A stretch of 52,301 nucleotides of DNA from Streptomyces oceani (GTDB lineage Bacteria; Actinomycetota; Actinomycetes; Streptomycetales; Streptomycetaceae), in the NCBI RefSeq assembly GCF_001751245.1, contig NZ_LJGU01000161.1:1-52301 (forward strand), read 5' to 3'. Below the pieces are notes generated by a model. It was not told the origin of the DNA and did no database searches. It worked only from the letters and a program-made list of their open reading frames with translations. Both the position numbers and the translations under genes were made by a program. Below are positions 27,759 to 35,853 of this stretch, in pieces. Within the stretch, counting starts at the first letter, position 1, and the number at the start of each line of letters is the position of its first letter.

Positions 27759-28952
27759 GTGAGCCCTACGTACAGATACCTACGGTCCGGTGCCCTGCTG
27801 GCGGCGGCCGCGCTGCTGGGGACCGTCGCCGGCTGCGGTGCCGGAGCGGCCGAGACCGCCGACACTCCCGGTTCGCGGAAGGGCGAGGCGTCCGCCGCCC
27901 CGGAAACCGGTCAGGGCACGGAGCGCGGAGCGTTCACGCTGCTGGCGACCGGCGACATCCTCGCGCACGACTCGATCATCCGACAGGCCAAGGCGGACTC
28001 CGCCGGCTCCGGCTACGACTTCCGTCCGATGCTCGCCGGGGCGAAGTCACTGGCCAGCGAGGCGGATCTGGCGATCTGCCACATGGAGACGGTGTACGGC
28101 CCAGACGGTGGCCCGTTCAGCGGGTACCCGATGTTCCGGACCCCGCCCCAGGTGGCCGAGGCCATCAAGGACACCGGTTACGACAGCTGCTCCACCGCCT
28201 CCAACCACACCCTCGACGCCGGCCGGGCGGGCGTCGGACGGACCCTCGAAGCGATGGACGAGGCCGGCCTGGAACACGTCGGATCGGCCCGTTCCCGCGC
28301 GGAGCGGCAGAAGCCGGCACGGCTGCGGGCGGGTGGGGCACGGGTGGCGCAGCTGGCGTACACCTACGCCACCAACGGCATCCCGGTGCCCGAGGACTCT
28401 CCCTGGCTGGTGAACAAGATCGACCCAGAACGGATCATCAAGGACGCGCGGGCGGCGCGGGAGGCTGGCGCGGACGTGGTCGTCGTCAGCATGCACTGGG
28501 GGAACGAGTGGCAGGAGAAGCCCAACGAACAGCAACTCCGGCTGGCCGAGGAGCTGACCCGCTCGCGCAGTGACGGGCGCCGTGACATCGACCTGATCCT
28601 CGGGACGCACAACCACGTGCCGCAGGCGTACGAGAAGGTCAACGGCACGTGGGTGGTGTACGGCCTCGGTGATCAGGTCGCCGGGGTGATGAACGATCCA
28701 CGGGGCCAGATGGGCTCCGCCGCCCGGTTCCGGTTCGAGCCGCCGCGGGAGCGGGGGGAGAGCTGGCGGGTGCGGAAGGCCGAGTTCGTGCCGTTCCTGA
28801 TGGAGACCGAGCCGGACCACCGAGTGGTGAACCTGCAGTCCGCCGAGAGCCGGAAATCCGACGACCCGGCGCGCGAGAAGGCACGCGAACGCATTCGCGA
28901 CGCCGTGCAGAGCAGGGGAGCGGCCTCCCAGGGGCTGACCATGGGCCGCTAG
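27759..28952 (+). CDS. CapA family lipoprotein, metallophosphatase-like
   Basis: The 397-residue protein has a lipoprotein signal with VAGC (Cys26). A CapA/PgsA domain follows, related to calcineurin-like phosphatases. Probable metal ligands are in ATGDILAHDSI, ICHMETVYGP, STASNHTLDAG, VVSMHWGNEW and GTHNHVPQ. In Bacillus, CapA takes part in poly-gamma-glutamate capsule synthesis; in actinobacteria the family is widespread without capsule genes. None adjoin here, so an envelope-linked hydrolase is all that can be said. GTG 27759 follows GAGGAG. Confidence 0.86.
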   Translation: MSPTYRYLRSGALLAAAALLGTVAGCGAGAAETADTPGSRKGEASAAPETGQGTERGAFTLLATGDILAHDSIIRQAKADSAGSGYDFRPMLAGAKSLASEADLAICHMETVYGPDGGPFSGYPMFRTPPQVAEAIKDTGYDSCSTASNHTLDAGRAGVGRTLEAMDEAGLEHVGSARSRAERQKPARLRAGGARVAQLAYTYATNGIPVPEDSPWLVNKIDPERIIKDARAAREAGADVVVVSMHWGNEWQEKPNEQQLRLAEELTRSRSDGRRDIDLILGTHNHVPQAYEKVNGTWVVYGLGDQVAGVMNDPRGQMGSAARFRFEPPRERGESWRVRKAEFVPFLMETEPDHRVVNLQSAESRKSDDPAREKARERIRDAVQSRGAASQGLTMGR

Positions 28953-28965
28953 CGGATCGTGCGCT

Positions 28966-28995
28966 GGCCGACTGACCGGAGCCGGTCAGCCGGCC
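28966..28995. terminator. Bidirectional terminator after the CapA gene
   Basis: CTGACCGG (28972-28979) pairs with CCGGTCAG (28982-28989), and GGCC (28966-28969) pairs with GGCC (28992-28995) across a small internal loop. This GC-rich hairpin lies 14 bases after the CapA stop, before a converging small gene. The arm sequence CCGGTCAGCC recurs once more just downstream. Confidence 0.5.
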
Positions 28996-29053
28996 AGCCG
29001 GTCAGCCAGGGTGCCGCCCGTGCGATCACGAACCCGCGATCCCGAGCGGTGGG

Positions 29054-29257
29054 TCAGCCCCAGGTCTCCGGACCACCACCGCGCCACTCGATCAGGTTCG
29101 GGTCACGCAGGTCGATCTCCTCGGGGGTCAGACCGGCACGGCGCAGGAACTCGGTCACATCGGCCTCGCTGTGGGCCAGGCCCAGCTCCCGCGCGTGTGC
29201 CGTGACCCGTCTCTCGCCCGTGTCGCCGGGCGGATGCACCACGATCGGAGGGGTCAT
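29054..29257 (-). CDS. Conserved hypothetical small protein
   Basis: This 67-residue protein, MTPPIVVHPPGDTGERRVTA and onward, contains a helix with HSEADVTEFLRRAGLTPEEI and ends DPNLIEWRGGGPETWG. I recall close homologues in many streptomycetes, which supports it as a real gene. There is no signal peptide or membrane segment. Function unknown. It lies 75 bases from uppP on the same strand. Confidence 0.68.
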   Translation of the reverse strand: MTPPIVVHPPGDTGERRVTAHARELGLAHSEADVTEFLRRAGLTPEEIDLRDPNLIEWRGGGPETWG

Positions 29258-29332
29258 GCCCCCAGGATGCGCCCGCCTGCCAAGACTCGCATCCGGGCTC
29301 CTCGAAGCTCCTCGGCCGGTTCGGGACGGCTC

Positions 29333-30214
29333 CTACTCGGAGCCGCCCACCGTCTCGGCGTCGTGCGGACTCAGTACGCCGGCGCCGATCAGGGCGAAGA
29401 TCAGGAGGCCGAGGAGCACCCGGTAGATCACGAACGGCATGAAGCTGCGGGTGCTGATGAAGCGCATGAACCACGCGATGACCACGTAGGCCACCGCGAA
29501 CGCCAACACGGTGGCGAGCACGGTCGGACCCCAGGAGACGTGTCCCTCACCGATCTCCGTGAGCTCCAGCGCTCCCGAGGCGAGTACGGCGGGAATCGCC
29601 AGCAGGAAGGAGTACCGCGCCGCGGCTTCCCGGGTGTACCCCATGAACAGTCCGGCGCTGATGGTGGCCCCGGAGCGGGACACCCCGGGCACCAGTGCCA
29701 TGGCCTGCGCCAGCCCGTACAGCAGGCCGTCCCGCACCGTCAGTTGCTCGATCCCCTTGCCCTCACGGGCGACGCGGCCCCGCCCGCTCTCCGCCCGGCG
29801 TACGGCGAACCAATCGGCCAGGCCCAGCACGATGCCCAGCCCGATGAGGGTGGTCGCGATCAGCCGCAGATCACGGAACGGTCCCTCGATCTGCTCCTTG
29901 AAGGTGAGGCCCAGCACGCCGATGGGGATGGAGCCGATGATGACCAGCCAGCCCAACTGGGCGTCGTGGTCGTGACGCGTGGCCTTCCGGATCAGGGAGC
30001 GGAACCAGGCGCTGACGATCCGTGCGATGTCCTTCCGGAAGTAGATCAACACCGCGGTCTCGGTTCCGATCTGGGTGACGGCGGTGAACGCGGCGCCCGG
30101 GTCCTCCCACCCGGCGAACGCGGCGGTGAGGCGAAGATGGGCGCTGGAGGAGATCGGAAGAAACTCGGTCAGTCCCTGGACGAGTCCGAGGACGAATGAT
30201 TCGAACCACGACAT
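29333..30214 (-). CDS. uppP: Undecaprenyl-diphosphatase
   Basis: This 293-residue polytopic membrane enzyme recycles the lipid carrier of peptidoglycan by removing a phosphate from undecaprenyl pyrophosphate. The first catalytic motif is near the N-terminus (QGLTEFLPISSSAH, with E17), and the second is PGVSRSGATISAG, with the reactive Ser/Arg. About eight membrane segments are present. It would confer bacitracin tolerance when abundant. ATG 30214 starts directly in the first helix. Confidence 0.93.
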   Translation of the reverse strand: MSWFESFVLGLVQGLTEFLPISSSAHLRLTAAFAGWEDPGAAFTAVTQIGTETAVLIYFRKDIARIVSAWFRSLIRKATRHDHDAQLGWLVIIGSIPIGVLGLTFKEQIEGPFRDLRLIATTLIGLGIVLGLADWFAVRRAESGRGRVAREGKGIEQLTVRDGLLYGLAQAMALVPGVSRSGATISAGLFMGYTREAAARYSFLLAIPAVLASGALELTEIGEGHVSWGPTVLATVLAFAVAYVVIAWFMRFISTRSFMPFVIYRVLLGLLIFALIGAGVLSPHDAETVGGSE

Positions 30215-30649
30215 GAATGCTGCGCCATTCCAGAAGATTCGGCCCTGGCCGACCAGAGGACACCCGGCGTGGAGCCGGAGTGTGGCTGCCAGGTGGACGT
30301 TCGGCGTACGACGTGTGGGCGGATGTGGTGCGTACGGCTGCTGGCCGCAGTGGTGAACCCCCCGCTCGTGGCTGGCCCGGGGCCGACGCCGGGCGCGCGT
30401 GGCCGCGGTGCGAACAGACAGTGATCGTGCCCTCTCGGGGGGCAGCGTAACGTTCCCCGGTGGTCACCACGACGGACCCGCGGCCTGTCCGGGTCCGCGT
30501 CGCGGCAGCTCATCGCGGGGGAACCGCCGACGGCGAGTGCCTAGCCGAGGCCGGAGCAGAGGTCACGAGGGCGCCCGCGGGGAGGTCCGTGCGCGCCTAC
30601 GCGGGGTCTCGCGGACGCTGGGACGGTGCCGTGCCGGACGGGCCGTCGG
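30215..30649. other. 435-bp gap between uppP and the TVP38 gene
   Basis: I see no supported gene in this stretch. Open frames on both strands lack ribosome binding sites or recognisable protein sequence. A TAACGTTCC stretch near 30450 is a small A+T-richer patch. It presumably contains the uppP promoter. Confidence 0.4.
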
Positions 30650-31387
30650 TCAGTCCTGGGGGCTTGTCGCCGGCTGTGGAGCCCCGCCCCGCTCCCGTAG
30701 CCGGGCGCGTTTGCGCCAGGCCGTCACCGCCGCGGCGAGTCCGGAGAGCGCGATGAACCCGACGGAGACGAGGAACGCGGGCGACGTCGGCGAGGTCGCC
30801 TCGCTGCCGGCCACCGCGTACGCGGCGGTGTTGGGTACCGAGCCGAGAGCCGTCGCGCTCAGGAAGGGGAACCACCGCATCTGGGAGAAGGAAGCGGCGT
30901 AGTTCGACACCGCGAACGGGATGCCGGGAAAGAGCCGCATCGCCAGAACGGACCGGAATCCGTGCTGGCTCAGCTGTCGATCCGCCACGGTCAGGATCCT
31001 GGCCCGGAGCAGGGGGCGCACGGCCCCCTGACCCAGCAGCCGACCGAGGCCGAACTGCATGGCCGCGCCCAGCACGGTGCCCGCGAGCGCCATCGCCAGG
31101 CCGCCCTGGGTGCCGAAGAGCGCACCGGCGGCCAGGTTGAGGAACGGTCGGGGTACGAACGTGGTCGTGCACGCGCAGTACGCCGCCAGGAACAGCATGA
31201 TCGCCACCGGCCCGGAGAGCTGCTCGAGCCAGCCGCTGGTCAGGTAGCGCTGTGGCTCGTACACCAGCATGCCCGAGGCCGCGAGGGCCAGCAGCAGGAC
31301 CAGGAAGCCGAAGCGGCACCAGGGGGCCAGCAGCGTACGTACGAATCGGGCCTGGAGGCCCTCGGTCGTCACAACGGGGACGGACAT
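30650..31387 (-). CDS. TVP38/TMEM64 (VTT domain) family membrane protein
   Basis: The 245-residue protein has five to six hydrophobic segments and the VTT-domain core: PRPFLNLAAGALFGTQGGL, a glycine-rich VLGAAMQFGLGRLLG, and LAMRLFPGIPFAVSNYAA. It ends in a basic tail. VTT proteins, such as E. coli DedA and YdjX and eukaryotic TMEM41B, act in lipid scrambling or envelope homeostasis. DedA-family members transport undecaprenyl phosphate in some bacteria, which would fit the nearby uppP, though that is inference. The ATG at 31387 lacks a clear ribosome binding site. Confidence 0.82.
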   Translation of the reverse strand: MSVPVVTTEGLQARFVRTLLAPWCRFGFLVLLLALAASGMLVYEPQRYLTSGWLEQLSGPVAIMLFLAAYCACTTTFVPRPFLNLAAGALFGTQGGLAMALAGTVLGAAMQFGLGRLLGQGAVRPLLRARILTVADRQLSQHGFRSVLAMRLFPGIPFAVSNYAASFSQMRWFPFLSATALGSVPNTAAYAVAGSEATSPTSPAFLVSVGFIALSGLAAAVTAWRKRARLRERGGAPQPATSPQD

Positions 31388-31492
31388 TACTCGGAGGCTA
31401 ACCGACCGGGCGCGGGGTCCGCTCCGCCGAGTGCCCGTGAGCAATCTAACCCTCGGCCGGGAAACCGCGGGCCGAACCCGGTCGGAGGCCGG

Positions 31493-31948
31493 TCAGTCGT
31501 TGGGGCGCAGAGTCCACACGATCGTCATCTCGCCCGTCACGCCGCCGTCCGCGCGGGTCAGCGAGACCCGTACGGGAAACTCCGGGCGCTCCCCCTGGTC
31601 CAGCTCCGCGACCACCTCGGAGGCGGGGCGGTCGAGTGTGGCGGTGGCGGTGATGTGGCCCTTGGCCAGCTTCTGGTAGCTGATCTCGGCGCGTACGGCC
31701 AGCGGCACGGCCCGGGAGAGTTGTTCCTCGAAGGCCGCGAGGACGATGGCGCCGCTCGCCGATTCGGCGAGGGTGAACATGGCGCCGGCGTGCGGCCCTC
31801 CCAAATGATTGTGGTACGCCTCCTGGTCGGGCAGTTCGACGACGGCGCGGGTGGGGCTCGTTTCGACGAACTCGAGGTCGAGCGTCCGGGTCATGGGGAC
31901 CATGGACAGCATCAGCGCACCGATCGCCGGTGTGGGTTCTGTGGTCAT
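31493..31948 (-). CDS. Hotdog-fold protein, DUF4442/thioesterase-like
   Basis: The 151-residue protein has a single hotdog domain. The helix motif is NHLGGPHAGAMFTLAESASG, typical of PaaI- and DUF4442-like proteins, followed by strands including AEISYQKLAKGHITATATL. Such proteins hydrolyse acyl-CoA thioesters or bind acyl chains. ATG 31948 is preferred over an in-frame TTG two codons upstream. It stands alone, and the substrate is unknown. Confidence 0.78.
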   Translation of the reverse strand: MTTEPTPAIGALMLSMVPMTRTLDLEFVETSPTRAVVELPDQEAYHNHLGGPHAGAMFTLAESASGAIVLAAFEEQLSRAVPLAVRAEISYQKLAKGHITATATLDRPASEVVAELDQGERPEFPVRVSLTRADGGVTGEMTIVWTLRPND

Positions 31949-32071
31949 GGCCAAATGTTACCAGTGAGTAATGCTCGGTCCTCGTGGGACTCTCGCGGTC
32001 AGGTACCGGCTGGGTACCGAAATGCGGCCCGGCATGGCCTCGGTCTTGAGGCGCCCATAGGGTTGTCGGCC

Positions 32072-33187
32072 ATGTGGCCAGGAGACCAGCAGTCTGGTGA
32101 GAACCAGAATCCGCAGCAGCCGAACCCGTACCAGCAACCCGGATACCAGCAGCCGAACCCGTACCAACAGCCGCCGCAGCCCGGGCAGTCTGGGCAACCC
32201 CCGCAGGCCGGGCAGCCCCAGCAACCGGGATACGGCTACCCGCAACAACCCGGGCAGCCCCAGCAACCGGGATACGGCTACCCGCAACAGCCGGCGCCCG
32301 AGCAGTCGTACGCCCCGCCGGGAGCGCAGCAGTGGGGTGCGAGCACGATGCCCGGCGCTCCCCAGCCGCAGCAGGGGGGCGGCCGGAACAAGACCGCGGC
32401 CATCGCCATCGTGACGGCCGTCGCGGTGGTCGCCGCCGCGGTCATCACGGGTGTGTTCCTCATGCAGGGTGACGACGAGGAGACACCCGACAAGGCCGGG
32501 GGCGGTAACTCCTCCGCAGCGGAGGAGAAGCCCTCGGGCAAGCCGGAGCCCAGCCCGACGAAGTCCAAGGACCCCAGCGACCCCGTCATCCCCGGCTGGC
32601 AGTCCGTGGTCAACCCGAAGCACTACACGGCTTTCGACGTGCCGAAGACGGACGACTGGGAGGTCGCCGGCGACAGCTACCTCACCGGTTTCACCAAGGG
32701 GGACACGAGCGAGCCCCTGGTGACCATGTCCGCTCCCGCCTTCTTCAAGAAGGACTGGTGCGACTCCGGTGACCCGGACGAGACCAGTGAGCGGGCCCTG
32801 GTCGGCAGCAAGGGCGCCCAGGGGGCGAAGAGTTCGAAGGAAGCGGCCAAGATCGCGGCCGGTAACTGGGTGATCGCCGGCTACGACCAGAAGCAGAAGG
32901 GGAAGCTGAAGGTCTCCGAGCCCAAGAAGTTCAGCAACGAGCACGGCGTCAAGGGGCACGTGGCGACGGCGACCGTCACCGGGGCGCCCAAGAAGGACAA
33001 GTGTGACGTGGGCTCCGCCAAGTCCGTCGCCGTGTCCTGGATCAACTCCAACGACGATCTCGTCATCTGGGTTCTGCTCTCCGACAAGGGCGTCAAGGAC
33101 GAGGTGCCGAACTCGGACGTCAAGAAGATGATGCAGAGCCTGCGCTCTTCCGGCGAACCCGAGGTGGGTGTCGACCCGCGGGGCTGA
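32072..33187 (+). CDS. Proline/glutamine-rich single-pass membrane protein
   Basis: The 371-residue protein has a cytoplasmic Pro/Gln/Gly/Tyr-rich head (1-105), one membrane segment (about 107-131), a charged Ser/Pro/Lys linker (132-175) and an extracytoplasmic domain (about 180-365) with two cysteines and many Lys/Ser residues. The head contains tandem copies of a 14-residue unit (46-73) and repeated PNPYQQP. The architecture is common in Streptomyces surface proteins of unknown function. The opposite strand is open over a long distance here only because of composition. Confidence 0.8.
   Translation: MWPGDQQSGENQNPQQPNPYQQPGYQQPNPYQQPPQPGQSGQPPQAGQPQQPGYGYPQQPGQPQQPGYGYPQQPAPEQSYAPPGAQQWGASTMPGAPQPQQGGGRNKTAAIAIVTAVAVVAAAVITGVFLMQGDDEETPDKAGGGNSSAAEEKPSGKPEPSPTKSKDPSDPVIPGWQSVVNPKHYTAFDVPKTDDWEVAGDSYLTGFTKGDTSEPLVTMSAPAFFKKDWCDSGDPDETSERALVGSKGAQGAKSSKEAAKIAAGNWVIAGYDQKQKGKLKVSEPKKFSNEHGVKGHVATATVTGAPKKDKCDVGSAKSVAVSWINSNDDLVIWVLLSDKGVKDEVPNSDVKKMMQSLRSSGEPEVGVDPRG
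32207..32290 (+). repeat. Two 42-bp tandem repeats inside the proline-rich gene
   Basis: Two adjacent 42-base units (32207-32248 and 32249-32290) are nearly identical and encode 14 residues each, A/P-GQPQQPGYGYPQQ. Near-identity at DNA level, including third positions, points to recent duplication and possible copy-number variation. Confidence 0.85.
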
Positions 33188-33225
33188 CCAGCCCCCCGGT
33201 CGGCGTGACTCCGGGGCGCTGACGG

Positions 33226-34071
33226 TCAGTCGATGCTGAAGGACCCCTCGGGCGGCTCCGGGGACGGTACCGCCCGCGCGTCGCTCACCGGCGAGCCGCC
33301 CTCCAGGAACCGCCGCAGCATCGGCCCGAACTCGACCCGGGCGGGGAAGGGGTCGGCGGCCGCACGCCGGGCGAGCGCGGTGACGGGCAGGGGGCTGGCC
33401 GAGGCGAGCAGGACGATGTTGCCGAACCGTCGTCCGCGCAGGACGGCCGGCTCGGCCAGCAGTGCGACGTGCGCGAAGGCCGCCGCGAACGTGGCGACCT
33501 GGGAGGAGAGGAAGCGAAACGGCGTGGTGTCCGCGAGGTTCATGGCGTGGATGCCGTGCGGACGCAGCACCCCGGCCGCGGCGCGCGCGTACGGAAGTGT
33601 GGTGACGTGACCGGGAATCCGGGGGCCGCCGAACACGTCGGCGATCACCAGGTCGGCGCTCCCGGACGGACCGCGCTCCACCGCGAGCCGCGCGTCCGTG
33701 GCTTCCAGCGCGATCGCCGCGTCGGCCGGCGGCGGGAGCCGGCTGGTGACGAAGTCGAGCAGCGCGCGATCCGATTCGACCACCCGCTGTCGGGAGCCCG
33801 GGCGTTGGACCGCGGCGTACCGGGGAAGGGTGAGACCACCGCCGCCGAGGTGCAGCACGTCCAGTGGCTCGCCCGCCGGCTCGGCCAACTCCAGCACGTG
33901 CGCCAGCATGCGGGTGTACTCGAACTCCAGCCGCAGCGGGTCGTCGAGGTCCACGTACGACTGTGGGGCGTCGTCCACCGTGAGCAGCCATGCCCGTGGC
34001 CGGTCGACATCCGGCAGCAGCTTGGCGACGCCGCCCGCCACCGTCCGGCTCACCGGCTTCGGCGCGTTCAC
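33226..34071 (-). CDS. Spermidine synthase-like methyltransferase-fold protein
   Basis: This 281-residue protein has a Rossmann-like fold with the glycine-rich VLHLGGGGLTLPRY and the acidic VVESDRALLDFV. It also has DARLAVER and DLVIADVFGGPRIPGHVTT, as in the spermidine-synthase superfamily. The N-terminal SYVDLDDPLRLEFEYTR is also typical. Many actinobacterial members are of unknown substrate and may not make polyamines. I chose GTG 34071 by length and family start; upstream in-frame sequence is unsupported. Its start overlaps the stop of a mini-ORF (34068-34121), suggesting coupled translation. Confidence 0.8.
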   Translation of the reverse strand: MNAPKPVSRTVAGGVAKLLPDVDRPRAWLLTVDDAPQSYVDLDDPLRLEFEYTRMLAHVLELAEPAGEPLDVLHLGGGGLTLPRYAAVQRPGSRQRVVESDRALLDFVTSRLPPPADAAIALEATDARLAVERGPSGSADLVIADVFGGPRIPGHVTTLPYARAAAGVLRPHGIHAMNLADTTPFRFLSSQVATFAAAFAHVALLAEPAVLRGRRFGNIVLLASASPLPVTALARRAAADPFPARVEFGPMLRRFLEGGSPVSDARAVPSPEPPEGSFSID

Positions 34072-34121
34072 CGCGCCGCGCCCGCTGGCCGAGCGCGGAC
34101 GCCGGGGGCCGTGGTGCTCAT
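34068..34121 (-). CDS. 17-codon leader mini-ORF overlapping the spermidine synthase-like gene
   Basis: ATG 34121 follows a strong GGAGGAAG with 5-base spacing and encodes MSTTAPGVRARPAGAAR. Its TGA overlaps the GTG of the next gene, which has no ribosome binding site of its own. This looks like a translational coupler. Alternatively, a frame error or real frameshift has split a longer N-terminus. Confidence 0.45.
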   Translation of the reverse strand: MSTTAPGVRARPAGAAR

Positions 34122-34267
34122 GCGCTTCCTCCGTCGTGCTGCCGTCCCGGTCGCCGTGCCGGCATGGTCGGACCTTCTCGCCCACGGGATCGCGGGACTT
34201 CGTACGCGTACCGGCTCCAGGACCGTTCGGACGCGCCCGCGTGGGGTGCGGCGGCGAGCGGGCTCGA

Positions 34268-34813
34268 TCAGCCCCGAGGCCGGGCCAGTCCCGCTTCGCG
34301 ATGCTGTTGTGCCAGCGCGCGGTACACCGCCGCGTTCGCCTTGACGCCCTCGCGCTCCTCAGCGGTCAACTCGCGCCTCACCGTGGCGGGGACTCCGGCC
34401 ACCAGCGTACTGGCTGGTACCTCCATGCCCTGGGGCACCAGCGCCTGCGCGGCGATCAGCGAACCAGCGCCGATCCGGGCGCCGTTGAGCACCGTCGCGC
34501 CCATACCGACCAGTACGTCATCCTCGACGGTGCAACCGTGGAGCACGGCGTTGTGCCCCACCGACACCCGTTCGCCGATCCGGGCCGGGAAGCCGGGATC
34601 GGCGTGCACCGTCGAATTGTCCTGGACGTTGCTGTCCCCGCCAAGGGTGATCGTGTCACAGTCGCCGCGCAGCACCGCGCCGTACCAGACGCTGGATCCG
34701 GCGGCCAGGCGTACGTCCCCCACCACGACGGACGTCACCGCGGTGAACGCCTCCGGGTGCGTCTCGGGGCGCCCGCCGCCCACTTCCGCGATCACCGCGT
34801 CCAGCCCTGTCAT
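34268..34813 (-). CDS. Gamma-carbonic anhydrase family protein
   Basis: The 181-residue protein is a left-handed beta-helix of hexapeptide repeats. It has the histidines expected for the zinc site: HADPG, and VGHNAVLHGCTV, which supplies two. Other family marks are VWYGAVLRGD and MGATVLNGARIG. The fold is trimeric, with metals between subunits. True carbonic anhydrase activity varies in the family, so PaaY/YrdA-like function is equally possible. ATG 34813 is preferred; the frame extends upstream without a family match. Confidence 0.85.
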   Translation of the reverse strand: MTGLDAVIAEVGGGRPETHPEAFTAVTSVVVGDVRLAAGSSVWYGAVLRGDCDTITLGGDSNVQDNSTVHADPGFPARIGERVSVGHNAVLHGCTVEDDVLVGMGATVLNGARIGAGSLIAAQALVPQGMEVPASTLVAGVPATVRRELTAEEREGVKANAAVYRALAQQHREAGLARPRG

Positions 34814-34983
34814 AGCCACTGCCCACTTCCCTCCGCAGGATCGAGCACGTGCCGGCCGCGTGCCGGCCGCCGTCCTCGCACCGTCCAACCTACGCCTGCC
34901 GGGTCGGCTCGCGCGCGGCCGGTGGGCGGCAGATCACACGCTCGTCGGCTGCCATTCCGCGCCGGGGCGACTACCGTGAGCGG

Positions 34984-35775
34984 ATGCCCTCGTTCAAGAA
35001 CGCGTGTGCCGCCCTGGCCTCCCGCGCGGTGCACGGCGTGTGGCGGGGGACACGGCGGTTGGGCGCGGTGACCCCGCGGCGGCCGGGACCGTACGACTTC
35101 GCGGCCCTCGGTGCCGGCAGCCGGCTCGCCTTCCCGCAGGGCACGATCTTCGGTGCGCCGTGGATCGAGATCGGCGAGCACTGTGTGATCGGTCAGGACG
35201 TCACCCTCACCGCCGGGCTCATGCCGGACCTGGACCTCGGCCCGGACACCCTGTTGTGCCTGGGCGACGGCGTGGTGCTGGGGCGGGGCAGTCACGTGAT
35301 CGCCGACACCACGGTACGGGTGGGGAACGACGTCTTCTGTGGCCCGTACGTCTACATCACCTCCACCAACCACTCGTACGACGATCCGCACCAGCCCGTT
35401 GGAAAACAGTGGCCCCGCACCGCGCCCGTGGAGATCGGGGCCGGCAGTTGGCTCGGTGCCGGAGCCGTGATCCTGCCGGGCGCGCGGCTCGGCCGTAACG
35501 TCGTCGTGGCCGCCGGCGCGGTGGTGCGCGGCGAGGTCCCGGACCACGCGGTGGCGGCGGGCGCGCCGGCCCGCGTCGTACGTCGCTGGGACCCGGAGCT
35601 GGGTTGGCAGCCGCCGCTGCGTACGCCGGCGCCGGTGCCGGTCCCGGAAGGGGTGACGCCACGCCAGCTCGCCGGCCTGGCCCGCTCGTTCGAGCCGGCC
35701 GAGTCCCCGGAGGGGGGCACAAATTCGGGATCCGACCGGAGCACCGGCTCGGGCGTACCGGGCGAAGTATGGTGA
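34984..35775 (+). CDS. Hexapeptide-repeat acyltransferase
   Basis: The 263-residue protein is a left-handed beta-helix acyltransferase of the NodL/maltose-acetyltransferase type. After a 35-residue basic N-terminus come the repeats IEIGEHCVIGQDVTLTAG, VFCGPYVYITSTNHSYDD (catalytic histidine region), VEIGAGSWLGAGAVILPGAR and APARVVRRW. It probably O-acetylates a sugar or glycan; the acceptor is unknown. The C-terminal 40 residues are disordered. It is divergent from the gamma-carbonic anhydrase gene, which has the same fold but is not closely similar. Confidence 0.83.
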   Translation: MPSFKNACAALASRAVHGVWRGTRRLGAVTPRRPGPYDFAALGAGSRLAFPQGTIFGAPWIEIGEHCVIGQDVTLTAGLMPDLDLGPDTLLCLGDGVVLGRGSHVIADTTVRVGNDVFCGPYVYITSTNHSYDDPHQPVGKQWPRTAPVEIGAGSWLGAGAVILPGARLGRNVVVAAGAVVRGEVPDHAVAAGAPARVVRRWDPELGWQPPLRTPAPVPVPEGVTPRQLAGLARSFEPAESPEGGTNSGSDRSTGSGVPGEVW

Positions 35776-35853
35776 GCCGCCGACCGGTTACCCGGACCGT
35801 GCCGCGGTCTTCAGTGGCCGCCTCGCCGCGGAGCACACGGGCGCTGGCCAGGG

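Noticed and set aside
30190..30215. GATTCGAACCACG resembling a tRNA T-arm
   Set aside because: It lies within the uppP start (residues MSWFES on the other strand), and no acceptor stem or anticodon arm surrounds it.
30460..30756. 98-codon plus-strand frame between uppP and the TVP38 gene
   Set aside because: No ribosome binding site, it overlaps the TVP38 coding end, and the sequence is unrecognisable.
32100..32290. DNA repeats here as a possible CRISPR or regulatory array
   Set aside because: They are in-frame coding repeats of a Pro/Gln-rich segment, with no spacers.
31958..33991. A 677-codon open frame on the minus strand across the proline-rich gene
   Set aside because: It is a composition effect: the sense strand encodes a coherent signal-anchor protein, whereas this frame gives low-complexity Arg/Gly/Leu sequence with no domain.
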